Source: JACPWY01 sp964603655 (lineage in GTDB: Bacteria; Bdellovibrionota; FAC87; UBA2466). Taken from it: a DNA stretch of 20,293 bases. The DNA is taken from positions 1-20,293 of the forward strand of contig CAZRVZ010000171.1 in the NCBI GenBank assembly GCA_964603655.1, given 5' to 3'. Position 1 is the first letter of the stretch; every line of letters starts with the position of its first letter. A model generated the notes under the pieces. That model was not told the DNA's origin. It saw only the letters and a program-made list of their open reading frames with translations, and searched no databases. Positions 7,847 to 14,835 of the stretch are shown one piece after another. The position numbers and the translations under genes are program-made.

Positions 7847-8201
7847 AAAACAACAACACCCGGCGCTGGATAAGGCGGTCCGAAAAACCAAGGTGCCCAC
7901 AATTTTGGCGGTTATCGACCAGAAGGGCTGCACGGGTTGCCATGCCTGCATCCCCTTTTGCCCGGTTGATTGCATCGAGCAGGTTCCCGGAATCGAACAC
8001 CCCGATTTCATGCGGTTAGTCGAGGTGGATTACGAACGCTGCATCGGGTGCAAGTTGTGTGCGAAGGTCTGTCCGTGGGAAACCATCTTCATGATTCAAA
8101 CTCCGGAGGCCGATCAAAAGGCGAAAGAATGGACGATGCGATCGATTCTTTACGAGGGCGTTGGGACGGAGACTGGGACGAAGAAGGCGAGTGGGGAGTA
8201 G
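7839..8201 (+). CDS. Two-cluster [4Fe-4S] ferredoxin at the end of the lipoate operon
   Basis: A 120-residue protein with two CxxCxxCxxxCP motifs: C31/C34/C37/C41 and C68/C71/C74/C78. Each set binds one [4Fe-4S] cluster, with the last cysteine of each motif crossing to the other cluster. An N-terminal Lys-rich stretch of about 20 residues and a 40-residue tail are extra to the minimal fold. The start overlaps lipB by eight bases and only a weak GGAA precedes it, so translation is probably coupled to lipB. Lipoyl synthase needs low-potential electrons for its radical chemistry. Position in this operon suggests the ferredoxin may serve LipA, but this is inference. It could also be a general electron carrier. 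Confidence 0.88.
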   Translation: MDKKQQHPALDKAVRKTKVPTILAVIDQKGCTGCHACIPFCPVDCIEQVPGIEHPDFMRLVEVDYERCIGCKLCAKVCPWETIFMIQTPEADQKAKEWTMRSILYEGVGTETGTKKASGE

Positions 8202-8207
8202 GGCCCA

Positions 8208-9269
8208 TCACAGCACCTCGCTCAGGCGACGGGCACCTTGCGCTAGCGAGTCTCCATCGAGCGCGATGCGATATCTAAATGCCGATACGATTTGTGGTGA
8301 CTCGACAATTGCCCCCGACAAAAGTGCGACGGGTTTGTTCAGTTGCGCGCCGATGCGGGCAACTTCCCACGGGGCCTTTCCTGATTCGGTTTGGCCGTCA
8401 GTACGGCCTTCGCCGGTGACGATGAGGTCGCAGTGGGAGGCGAGATCTAAAAAACCCTTCGAGCGCAGGAGCATTCTGGCGCCGGGAATGAGTCTGGCAT
8501 GTAAGACGGCGTGAAGGCATGCACTCAATCCCCCGGCGGCGCCGGTGTATTTGAGCGCTGCGGTATTTCGCCCGAAGCGGGCGTGTGTAATCTGAGCGAA
8601 ACGAATCATCCCTTCATCGATTCGCTCGACGTCAGGAGAAAGGAGCCCCTTCTGCGGCCCGTAAATTCGGGCGCTTCCCTGACGGCCAGTGAGGGGATTA
8701 CTGACATCACAAAGTGCAATGAATCGTACCGTTGGGACGCGTGTTGGCGGCACGATGTCGGTCAGTTCGAAGAGCCCGCGAGTCGAGGGTTCGGCATTTC
8801 CTCCTTTTGCAGTCAGTGAGTAGCCCATAGCTTGCAACATTCCCAAGCCGCAATCCGACGTGATTGTGTCCCCCAATCCAACCCATATCGATTTAAGTGA
8901 AGTTGCGAAGCGGCTTTGTAGTTCGTTGATGAGAACTCCCAAGGCTCGAGTGGTGGACGCGAGGGCTAATGGTGACGTGGGCGGTGAATGCAGCCCGCAG
9001 GCTTCTGCGGACTCAATCACTGCGCGCGCGGGAGCCGTTGCATCGGGCCACAGGAGGGCGTGTGTCGAGGGCGAACAGGAGATGATTTCGCCGCCATAAA
9101 GGGATTGCATCACCTTGAGAGTGCCTCGACCCCCGTCGGCTATGGGAAAGGCCGTGCTGTCAAAACGAGTGCCTAGAGTTTCAGAAACTATTTGAGAGGC
9201 GTCGAACTGAGAATAGGTGCCCTTTAAGGAACTCATCGCGACGAGAATTCGTCGTCTAGCTGCAGTCAT
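8208..9269 (-). CDS. Glycerate kinase family protein (GarK-type), divergent
   Basis: A 353-residue member of the GarK/GlxK glycerate kinase family. Known members phosphorylate D-glycerate with ATP to 2- or 3-phosphoglycerate. Recognisable blocks are VAMSSLKGTYSQFDAS near the N-terminus, PIADGGRGT (usual form PxADGGEGT), GLGDTITSDCGLGMLQAMGY (usual form GxGGSATNDGGxGMxxALG) and the C-terminal GEGRTDGQTESGKAPWEVAR. Several normally invariant positions differ, including Glu to Arg in ADGG(E/R)GT and Gly to Asp in the Gly-rich loop. Substrate or activity may therefore have shifted. The start lies inside the preceding ferredoxin gene (14-base overlap), so it is the last gene of a three-gene operon with a di-iron protein and ferredoxin. 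It converges on the upstream operon with only six bases between stops and no hairpin terminator. Confidence 0.82.
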   Translation of the reverse strand: MTAARRRILVAMSSLKGTYSQFDASQIVSETLGTRFDSTAFPIADGGRGTLKVMQSLYGGEIISCSPSTHALLWPDATAPARAVIESAEACGLHSPPTSPLALASTTRALGVLINELQSRFATSLKSIWVGLGDTITSDCGLGMLQAMGYSLTAKGGNAEPSTRGLFELTDIVPPTRVPTVRFIALCDVSNPLTGRQGSARIYGPQKGLLSPDVERIDEGMIRFAQITHARFGRNTAALKYTGAAGGLSACLHAVLHARLIPGARMLLRSKGFLDLASHCDLIVTGEGRTDGQTESGKAPWEVARIGAQLNKPVALLSGAIVESPQIVSAFRYRIALDGDSLAQGARRLSEVL

Positions 9270-9489
9270 TTCCGATGGCTTCTACCGGGCACGACGCCAT
9301 CGCTTCTTCGCACTGAACGGCTTCTTGTGCAGATTCCGGTTGCTTGAAGACAATGTCGTGGTTTCCTTCCGGAGACTCCTTGAAGTTCAATGGGGCGGCC
9401 TCGGAGCAGACGCTGCACAGAATGCATTTTTTGTCGACGTACCACGTACCCGGTACGTTGTCTCCGTACCTATCAAGCTTATCGCCCAT
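9256..9489 (-). CDS. Small single-cluster ferredoxin
   Basis: A 77-residue acidic ferredoxin. The cluster-binding motif is C22-x2-C25-x2-C28, and the distal cysteine C67 is followed by proline (SCPVEAI). A further C60 lies near the distal cysteine. This is the layout of small bacterial [4Fe-4S] or [3Fe-4S] ferredoxins that feed oxygenases and P450s. Two starts are possible: TTG at 9492 or ATG at 9489. I chose the ATG, whose A is also the last base of the preceding TGA stop, which implies translational coupling to the di-iron protein gene. The natural inference is that it delivers electrons to that protein. Ferredoxin assignment is firm, cluster type and partner are not. Confidence 0.87.
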   Translation of the reverse strand: MGDKLDRYGDNVPGTWYVDKKCILCSVCSEAAPLNFKESPEGNHDIVFKQPESAQEAVQCEEAMASCPVEAIGNDCS

Positions 9490-10373
9490 CAATGTACCGT
9501 CGCCCGCTGGCGAATCTTTGCAAAGGGAATGAATCGGGGATTGAGACCGAACATGTGGTACGACTTTTCCATGTTCTCGAAGACCTCTTCAATCAAAGCA
9601 TCGCGATCAATGCCCACAATAGCGGCGTCTGCGGCAAGGCTTCGGCTCACCTTTTCCGTAAAGTGCATCATGAAGCCCTGGGAAGCCCTCAAATACGTTT
9701 TGCCCATGAGCGAGAGTCTGTCCAGAATATCAGGGAGCACAATGTGGAGGAAGTGAAGGTGGCGGCTTTCATCTGCGAGCAATTGTTTGCACATTTCTCC
9801 GCCGATCGTGTCGATCGTCGCTACTCTTGCGCGCCGCAAAAAGCTCGAGGCAAAATTTTCCGAGAACAGCGTCGAGAATAGCCAGTTTTCTACCTGATAG
9901 AACCCTGTGTGTGTCACCTGGCCCAAAATCTGCAAAGATCGATCGAATTTCGGAGGGGCGCCCAATCGCTTGAGGTAGTTTTCAATCACGAATACGTGGC
10001 GGCCTTCATCGTGAGCCTGCTCGGTGAGATAGTAGGCCAGTTCGTCACTCTTAAATTTCCGGACTGCCTTACCCATCATGGCCATGATGACATTGAGCCC
10101 CATCTTTTCGAGCGTGTAGAAGACACCAGCCAGGCGGATCCACACGCGGCGTTCTTCATCCGAAAGATAGATTGGGGCATTAAAATCGATGCGTTGGGGG
10201 GCAAACCACTGTTGGGATGCGGCCTGAACGTAAAGCCGCCGAAGCTTTTCATCGTTCACGATTGGATTTTCCCGAGTCGTCGGCTTCAGAAGTAACTCAG
10301 CCAGTGCAGGGTTTTCATTTAATAGAAAACCCGGCGCCTTCACATCGTTACGAATTTCTTCCAAATCTGCCAT
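9489..10373 (-). CDS. Carboxylate-bridged di-iron oxygenase-like protein (ferritin-like fold)
   Basis: A 294-residue soluble, mostly helical protein with the ligand set of the ferritin-like di-iron oxygenase superfamily. Helix 1 gives E89 (YTLEKMG), helix 2 gives E123 and H126 (HDEGRH), helix 3 gives E172 (FSENFAS) and helix 4 gives E202 and H205 (ADESRH). Spacings of 34 (E89 to E123) and 30 (E172 to E202) mirror the two-pair arrangement of methane/toluene monooxygenase hydroxylases, whose DExRH motifs these resemble. There is no second subunit or reductase nearby, so it is a compact single-subunit form. It could be an AurF-like N-oxygenase, an R2-like oxidase, a desaturase or a hydroxylase; I cannot choose. 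The ATG at 10373 has a weak GAGAAAAG upstream. The gene heads an operon with a ferredoxin that could be its electron donor. Confidence 0.78.
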   Translation of the reverse strand: MADLEEIRNDVKAPGFLLNENPALAELLLKPTTRENPIVNDEKLRRLYVQAASQQWFAPQRIDFNAPIYLSDEERRVWIRLAGVFYTLEKMGLNVIMAMMGKAVRKFKSDELAYYLTEQAHDEGRHVFVIENYLKRLGAPPKFDRSLQILGQVTHTGFYQVENWLFSTLFSENFASSFLRRARVATIDTIGGEMCKQLLADESRHLHFLHIVLPDILDRLSLMGKTYLRASQGFMMHFTEKVSRSLAADAAIVGIDRDALIEEVFENMEKSYHMFGLNPRFIPFAKIRQRATVH

Positions 10374-10387
10374 CTTTTCTCAAGGCT

Positions 10388-10393
10388 ATTATA
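10388..10393 (-). promoter_or_regulatory. -10 box for the di-iron/ferredoxin/kinase operon
   Basis: On the minus strand a perfect TATAAT lies 14 bases before the ATG at 10373. A TTGACT is present but 30 bases further upstream, too far for a normal -35. If this -10 is used, the leader would be only about eight bases and the mRNA nearly leaderless. Confidence 0.4.
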
Positions 10394-10700
10394 CACTTAG
10401 CTTGTGCCACAGGTGGTGGTTTCAGTCAATCTACGGGTTGTTGTATTGTCCCGGAATATTGGCCCTATGGATGACGCGTGGGGTTCATTCACCGGTTTTG
10501 CTGTTTAAATCATTTCATCAGAGGCGCTAGCTGCTGTGTACTAGGAACAAGCCGGATTCCAACGCTCTCGAAGTCATTTCGCGCGGTTAGGGGCGTATAC
10601 AAAAACCGGCGCTGGCCCTGTCTAAAAACAGGACAGCCCTAGTGACTGAAACTGTAAGTGCAAATAGCTCAATGGTTTGATGCTCGTAGAGAACAAAGTT

Positions 10701-10715
10701 GTTTAACAATTAAAC
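10701..10715. promoter_or_regulatory. Perfect inverted repeat GTTTAA-CAA-TTAAAC
   Basis: Six-base perfect arms around a three-base spacer, in the middle of the long non-coding region. The size suits a dimeric repressor site. No regulator gene is in the window, so the link is untested. Confidence 0.3.
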
Positions 10716-10902
10716 ACCGGAACGCAAATTGTCCCTGTGTATTCTAAAAGGCATCGTCCAATTTGATTCAAGTTACGCATCGAGACGAATCTGGAACACC
10801 AATTGCAATGAAAGCCATTTGAGGACCTGGCCGGCTTGAGTCGGCAATGGGTCGATTACAACTTGTGATGCAGCTGAGCGACGCCCGTAAAGGGCACATG
10901 TG

Positions 10903-12600
10903 ATGTTGAAAGCGGGGTTCAAAATGAAGCGGCACTTTTGGTCGGTACTTACCAGGCTCATATTAATTTTATCACTGGGGTTTATTTCGCTGCTGCACGC
11001 GGCGCCGGACAAGTATACCAGCCATGATGGAGGCACCGGGCCCAAGCGCTATACAGATGAAACGATTTGGAAAAAACCATATGACGATTATGAGGCATTC
11101 CTCAAAACCGTTTCCGAAAAGGGATTTGAGGCGATAACAGAGTATGCGGTTCCCGCAGGGGAAGGAGCGGAGCCTACCGAACTGAAGGGGCATAAGGTTT
11201 CTAAAGAGGGCGTGGAAACGCTGAAAAAAGGATTAGAGGTAATTTCCAAATACAGAGCCGGCGTTGTTGAGTGCGCAAAAAAGGGAGACGAAGCGTCCGT
11301 GGGGCTGAAAAAATTTGTGGATAGCCTCGTAACGGACATCAATAATATCTTTGTAAAAAATGCGGAAGGAGACGGGGCTAAAACGCGTGATTCTATGAAA
11401 CGAGAGGGACTTCAGGTCAGCGTGAGAAACGAAACGATCCTTTCTTATGTTGCGGCAATCCACGCGTTCCAAAAGAAAAAGGCGCTGGCTAAGAATGTGT
11501 CAGGAAAACTTGCGGAAGTATCTTCTGGCGATAAAAAGCTGATGGAGCAACTGCTTTCAACGGCCTCAGTTCTTCTTGGTAACACAGTTTCAATTGATGA
11601 AAATACTGAAACCGTTGGTGGGGTTAAGATCGCCGTTCTGAGAGAATCGGGCGACCATTCAAAAGGAATTTTTGAAGCCATCGACAAAATTATGGGCGGA
11701 CTCGCTCATGATAAAGACGCCTGCCTTGTGAAGTGGGATGCGCCTGTTACGACGACGGATAAGCCGCCCGCAAAGCCGAGCGAAACGGCAACAACGGTTG
11801 CAAAACCACCCGGTGCTCCATTACCAGGCACTCCCGGAACTCCCGGAACTGTGAACCCGACGACACTTGGGGCAGCGGTTCCACCGGGTACTCCAGGTAC
11901 AGCCTTTACGCCGCCCCAACAGCCGAATGCGGATGCTGTGGCTCAGCGAGTGGCGGCCGAGCAGGATGCGATTCGCGCGGCCGAAGAGGCAAGGCGACGA
12001 CTTCTCGATGAGCTAGACCGCGACGATCGCGATCAAGACGATCTGGATAAGTTGAAACAGCTCGCCAGATTGGTGCAGCCCCAAGGGAATCGATCGTCCG
12101 ATAACGATCGTTCGAGTCAGGGCCCAACATTTTCGCCATCGGTATCGCCGAGCTCGCCAGGTGGTGGTCAGCAGCCGCAGTTTCAGCCCCCCCAATATCA
12201 GGGGCCGGTTCCTCAGGACAGTGGTATTGCGCAGCTGTTGCCGATGCTCCTGAATCAGAATCGCGGAAGCACCGATTTAAGCCCGGAGCTTTTGCGGGCG
12301 GTGGTAAAGGCCAACACCAACGAGGTGCCCTATACGCCCCCAGTGGTGCCTCAGGTGAATACTTCGCAGACCGCGCTGCTCGAGACTCTGCGTATGATGC
12401 AAATGCAGAATATGATGAATCAGCAACAGGTGGCGGCTCGCCCGAATGTTTACGGTGGAGCGCCAGGTGGTGGTGGGTTTGCCTCGATTCGCCGGGGCCG
12501 GAGTGGTGGCTTTACATCGTCAACTGGACGCGCCGGGCAGCTTTCGGTTGCCGGTTCGCGAGCTCGACGACCGTCACCGCTGGCAATAGCCGGGCGATAG
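10903..12600 (+). CDS. Exported Pro/Gln-rich protein of unknown function
   Basis: I do not recognise the family. The 565-residue product starts with a Sec signal peptide (MKRHFWSVLTRLILILSLGFISLLHA, given in parts: basic n-region, hydrophobic core, cleavage near A33/A34). Residues ~35-285 are a compact Lys-rich helical domain with two cysteines (VECAKKG and DACLVKW) that could form a disulfide in the periplasm. Then comes a low-complexity half. It has a Pro/Thr linker with PGTPGTPGT and PPGTPGTAF, a charged helix (RVAAEQDAIRAAEEARRRLLDELDRDDRD), a Gln/Pro/Ser stretch, a Met/Gln run (MMQMQNMMNQQQ) and a Gly/Arg-rich tail. I chose ATG 10903 because AAAGGG lies eight bases upstream. GTG 10900 and ATG 10924 are alternatives and keep the signal peptide. 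The gene is monocistronic, ended by a strong hairpin. Adhesin, scaffold or matrix role are only guesses. Confidence 0.8.
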   Translation: MLKAGFKMKRHFWSVLTRLILILSLGFISLLHAAPDKYTSHDGGTGPKRYTDETIWKKPYDDYEAFLKTVSEKGFEAITEYAVPAGEGAEPTELKGHKVSKEGVETLKKGLEVISKYRAGVVECAKKGDEASVGLKKFVDSLVTDINNIFVKNAEGDGAKTRDSMKREGLQVSVRNETILSYVAAIHAFQKKKALAKNVSGKLAEVSSGDKKLMEQLLSTASVLLGNTVSIDENTETVGGVKIAVLRESGDHSKGIFEAIDKIMGGLAHDKDACLVKWDAPVTTTDKPPAKPSETATTVAKPPGAPLPGTPGTPGTVNPTTLGAAVPPGTPGTAFTPPQQPNADAVAQRVAAEQDAIRAAEEARRRLLDELDRDDRDQDDLDKLKQLARLVQPQGNRSSDNDRSSQGPTFSPSVSPSSPGGGQQPQFQPPQYQGPVPQDSGIAQLLPMLLNQNRGSTDLSPELLRAVVKANTNEVPYTPPVVPQVNTSQTALLETLRMMQMQNMMNQQQVAARPNVYGGAPGGGGFASIRRGRSGGFTSSTGRAGQLSVAGSRARRPSPLAIAGR

Positions 12601-12639
12601 ATACGGCCGATAGTTTTCCCTTTCGGTAGTCCCCCTATT

Positions 12640-12692
12640 GGTCTCGATAACCATGGTGTTATTACTCCCGGTTATCGAGACCTTTTACTTTG
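12640..12692 (+). terminator. Intrinsic terminator of the exported-protein gene, overlapping the convergent gene's 3' end
   Basis: GGTCTCGATAACC (12640-12652) and GGTTATCGAGACC (12670-12682) are perfect 13-bp arms with a 17-base loop, followed by TTTTACTTT. It stands 39 bases after the stop at 12600. The right arm is also the last codons of the convergent nucleotidyltransferase gene (Lys-Gly-Leu-Asp-Asn-Arg). On the minus strand no T-run follows the hairpin, so it should work mainly for the plus strand. Confidence 0.75.
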
Positions 12693-13735
12693 CCATTTAT
12701 TTTTAGTGGGTTGTTTTCAAATAGGAGCGCGCCTTGCGTTGCCTTTCCAATTACGTTGGAGCCGATCGTAACGAGATCGGAGATGTTGCACGGTACGGCG
12801 AGAGCTGTTTCAGCACTCAGGACGACGTTGGGGCCGACTTGACTGCCGGCGGGAATGAGCTCCGGGCTCGCGAGGATACAGGGGCCCTCGAGTTTAATGG
12901 TTGGCAAAGCTTTTCCGGCCGGAATCCAGATGCCCGGCTTTTTTTCTCGATAGTCCAGATAGTTTTCGATGGCATGCCGGGACCTAGCCCCTGCGGGTTG
13001 GGAAAGCTCGTGCAGTAGTGCCATTGTCGAGGAGTAGAGAGCGGGAATGTCTCCCGTGTCGTGCCAACTTGAGCCGGCTATAATTTCGCCAAATGCCAAC
13101 CCCTGCCCAATTGCGGGTGGGTACAGATCGTTGATAATTCCCGATGGAATGGGTTTGAGATAGGAAAGTGCCGCGGCCGAAAGAATATGAATTCCGGTAA
13201 AGGTTCCGACAATATCGTTGGAGTTGCCAGGCTTATCAATTCCAGTCAACCGACCCGATTGATCCGAGTAGACGGGAGTATATTCTTTGCCACGGGGCTC
13301 CGTTAAAATCATCGTGGCTAATGCCTGGCGATGGGTGTGCCGCCCGATGGCCTCTTTTAAATCCAAATTCGTCACAAAATCACAGTTCACCACGACGAAC
13401 GGTTCGTTTGCAAAAAAGGCCGCGGCGTTCTTGATGCCCCCGCCTGTGCCCAGAAGGTTTTCCTCAACGGTATACCGGATGGAAACGCCCAGTTGCATCC
13501 CGTCACCCAAATGGGATCGGATCGTTGCAGCGAGGTGATGGAGGTTGATGACAATTTCTCGAATGCCCGTGCGTTTCAAGAGGTCTATGGCATGGACCAC
13601 ATTGGGAAGATTCAGCACCGGAACGAGTGGTTTTGGAATTGCCCGGGTAATTGGGCTCAACCGGGTTCCCAGTCCTGCCGAAAGAATCATTCCCTTGCGA
13701 ATGGAGCCGATGTTTTCGCCACCCGTTTGCATCAT
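12662..13735 (-). CDS. murU: MurU-like nucleotidyltransferase with C-terminal beta-helix-like extension
   Basis: A sugar-1-phosphate nucleotidyltransferase. The nucleotide-binding motif is SAGLGTRLSPIT (19-30) with catalytic K35 in PKPLVPV. GTGGGIKNAAAFF, VVNCDFVTNLDL and the SSWHDTGD block complete the fold. Because an AmgK-type kinase precedes it with ATGA overlap, the likely reaction is MurNAc-1-phosphate plus UTP to UDP-MurNAc, as in the Pseudomonas recycling pathway. At 357 residues it is over 100 residues longer than Pseudomonas MurU. The extra C-terminal part (about 265-350) has hexapeptide-like repeats (PCILAS, PNVVLS, SNVIGK) suggesting a left-handed beta-helix, as in GlmU and mannose-1-phosphate guanylyltransferases. 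A role as a guanylyl- or glucose-type enzyme is therefore possible. Two ATGs (13735, 13732) are adjacent; I give the first. Confidence 0.72.
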   Translation of the reverse strand: MMQTGGENIGSIRKGMILSAGLGTRLSPITRAIPKPLVPVLNLPNVVHAIDLLKRTGIREIVINLHHLAATIRSHLGDGMQLGVSIRYTVEENLLGTGGGIKNAAAFFANEPFVVVNCDFVTNLDLKEAIGRHTHRQALATMILTEPRGKEYTPVYSDQSGRLTGIDKPGNSNDIVGTFTGIHILSAAALSYLKPIPSGIINDLYPPAIGQGLAFGEIIAGSSWHDTGDIPALYSSTMALLHELSQPAGARSRHAIENYLDYREKKPGIWIPAGKALPTIKLEGPCILASPELIPAGSQVGPNVVLSAETALAVPCNISDLVTIGSNVIGKATQGALLFENNPLKINGKVKGLDNRE

Positions 13736-14760
13736 GAGATGAGTTTAGCCTTTTCGATTCGCTCGAGCCAGTTTTCTAGTCCGAGCACCGATGCCAGTGC
13801 TTGTGTCGAAGGGATGGCCAGTGCCGACTGGATCGCCGGTATGAGATAGGGAAGGTGGGTTTTTTTTTGATATCGAGTGAAAAACGAGGCGAAGGAGCCG
13901 GCAGCCTTGATGAGACGTTGAAAGGCGCATGTCTGTAGGTCTTCCTCAAATGTCCCCCAGGAGACCAGACGCCCCAGCTCAAATTCCTTAAGACGTTCCG
14001 AATAACATGATCGAATCGCAGCGCGCGCCAGATCGGTCAATGGCACGTACGGATCAAATAGGAGGCTAGCGAGATCGTAGTGGGGTGGGCCAAGTCGCGC
14101 ATCCTGGAAGTCTATGAGTGTTAGCCGCCCATTAGTAACCATTACGTTTCGCGTATGAAAATCGCGGTGCGCAAAACATTTTGGAGTTAATTCGGCCATG
14201 TGGGTGCAAAAGGCCTCCAAAGCCGACAGGCTCTTGGGGCCCCAGGCCGACAGGCCGAGAAAGTTTTGTACAAGGTGTGTGCCGGCAAAAAGGCATTCTT
14301 CCATGAGCTTTGTTTTGTCAAAAACGCGCTGGGAAGCGGGAATTTCAGGGGGAACCGGGTACGTTTTTCCGTGTAGATTCGCCAAAATCTCCGACAATCG
14401 TCCAAGCTCGGTTTCCTGTGTGTTTGGACTTTCAACGACAAGTGACTGAAGCAGTTGGTCGCCCAAATCCTCCATTAATAATATTCCGAGTTCGGGGGAT
14501 TGACCAAAAAAGTTGGGGACTGGAATGTTATGTCGTGCTAAAAAATCGCGGTGAGCGGTGTAGTCCCGAGTCTGATCCCACCGAGGATCCAACACGAGTA
14601 TCGCCGAACGCGATTGGGTTGCCACCCTCAAAAACAGCCGCGACGATCCGTCACCGGCCAACACCCGCTGCGAAACAAAAGTTTCTTTAAACGCCGATTT
14701 TAGTTGGGTATCCAGCCATTGCGTTTGTGCCTGGGATAGTCTCGCAGCAGGGGTACTCAT
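13732..14760 (-). CDS. amgK: AmgK-like anomeric MurNAc/GlcNAc sugar kinase (APH fold)
   Basis: A 342-residue aminoglycoside-phosphotransferase-fold kinase. The glycine-rich loop is A35-GDGSSR-L. The catalytic loop is H198-RDFHTRN with D200 and N205. The metal site is D217 in LIDFQDARLGPPHYDLASLL, a block typical of AmgK. AmgK phosphorylates the anomeric carbon of MurNAc (and GlcNAc), and MurU then makes UDP-MurNAc, bypassing de novo synthesis. The partner gene follows with ATGA overlap. A nine-base T run at 13860-13868 (A9 on the coding strand, near codon 298) could allow slippage. The ATG at 14760 sits back to back with a plus-strand ORF, and a promoter lies just upstream. Confidence is high for the kinase fold, moderate for the substrate. 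Confidence 0.75.
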   Translation of the reverse strand: MSTPAARLSQAQTQWLDTQLKSAFKETFVSQRVLAGDGSSRLFLRVATQSRSAILVLDPRWDQTRDYTAHRDFLARHNIPVPNFFGQSPELGILLMEDLGDQLLQSLVVESPNTQETELGRLSEILANLHGKTYPVPPEIPASQRVFDKTKLMEECLFAGTHLVQNFLGLSAWGPKSLSALEAFCTHMAELTPKCFAHRDFHTRNVMVTNGRLTLIDFQDARLGPPHYDLASLLFDPYVPLTDLARAAIRSCYSERLKEFELGRLVSWGTFEEDLQTCAFQRLIKAAGSFASFFTRYQKKTHLPYLIPAIQSALAIPSTQALASVLGLENWLERIEKAKLIS

Positions 14761-14784
14761 GAGTAATTGGGCAGTTAGTTATCC

Positions 14785-14814
14785 AGAATACCCAGATTAT
14801 CCTTTAAATTTCAA
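14785..14814 (-). promoter_or_regulatory. Candidate promoter of the amgK-murU operon
   Basis: Minus-strand TTGAAA (14809-14814) and TATTCT (14785-14790) are separated by 18 bases, about 25 bases before the amgK ATG. The surrounding 14761-14880 is clearly more AT-rich than flanking genes, as expected for a promoter region. Confidence 0.4.
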
Positions 14815-14835
14815 TAGTTTATTTCCGCTCAAGTC

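Larger units (their letters stand above)
10374..10899. other. 526-base stretch without a gene, divergent regulatory region
   Basis: No convincing coding sequence is seen on either strand. The left end holds a -10 box for the di-iron operon (10388-10393, minus strand). The middle holds overlapping short inverted repeats: CCTGT/ACAGG at 10617-10632 and CTGTC/GACAG at 10618-10636, which are mutually exclusive. At 10701-10715 there is a perfect GTTTAA-CAA-TTAAAC inverted repeat. The right end has AAAGGG at 10889-10894, upstream of the exported-protein gene. This is long for a window with otherwise tight spacing, so an unannotated small RNA or complex promoter is possible. Confidence 0.5.

Noticed and set aside
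8199..8210. GGGCCC between convergent stops as a bidirectional terminator
   Set aside because: It is only a six-base palindrome with no loop or T-run.
9217..9756. 179-codon open frame on the plus strand across the ferredoxin and di-iron genes
   Set aside because: The minus-strand frames carry clear cysteine and di-iron ligand motifs; this frame is their shadow.
11818..11910. PGT repeats as a collagen-like domain
   Set aside because: Only a few PGT units occur and Gly at every third residue is not sustained, so this is a short flexible linker.
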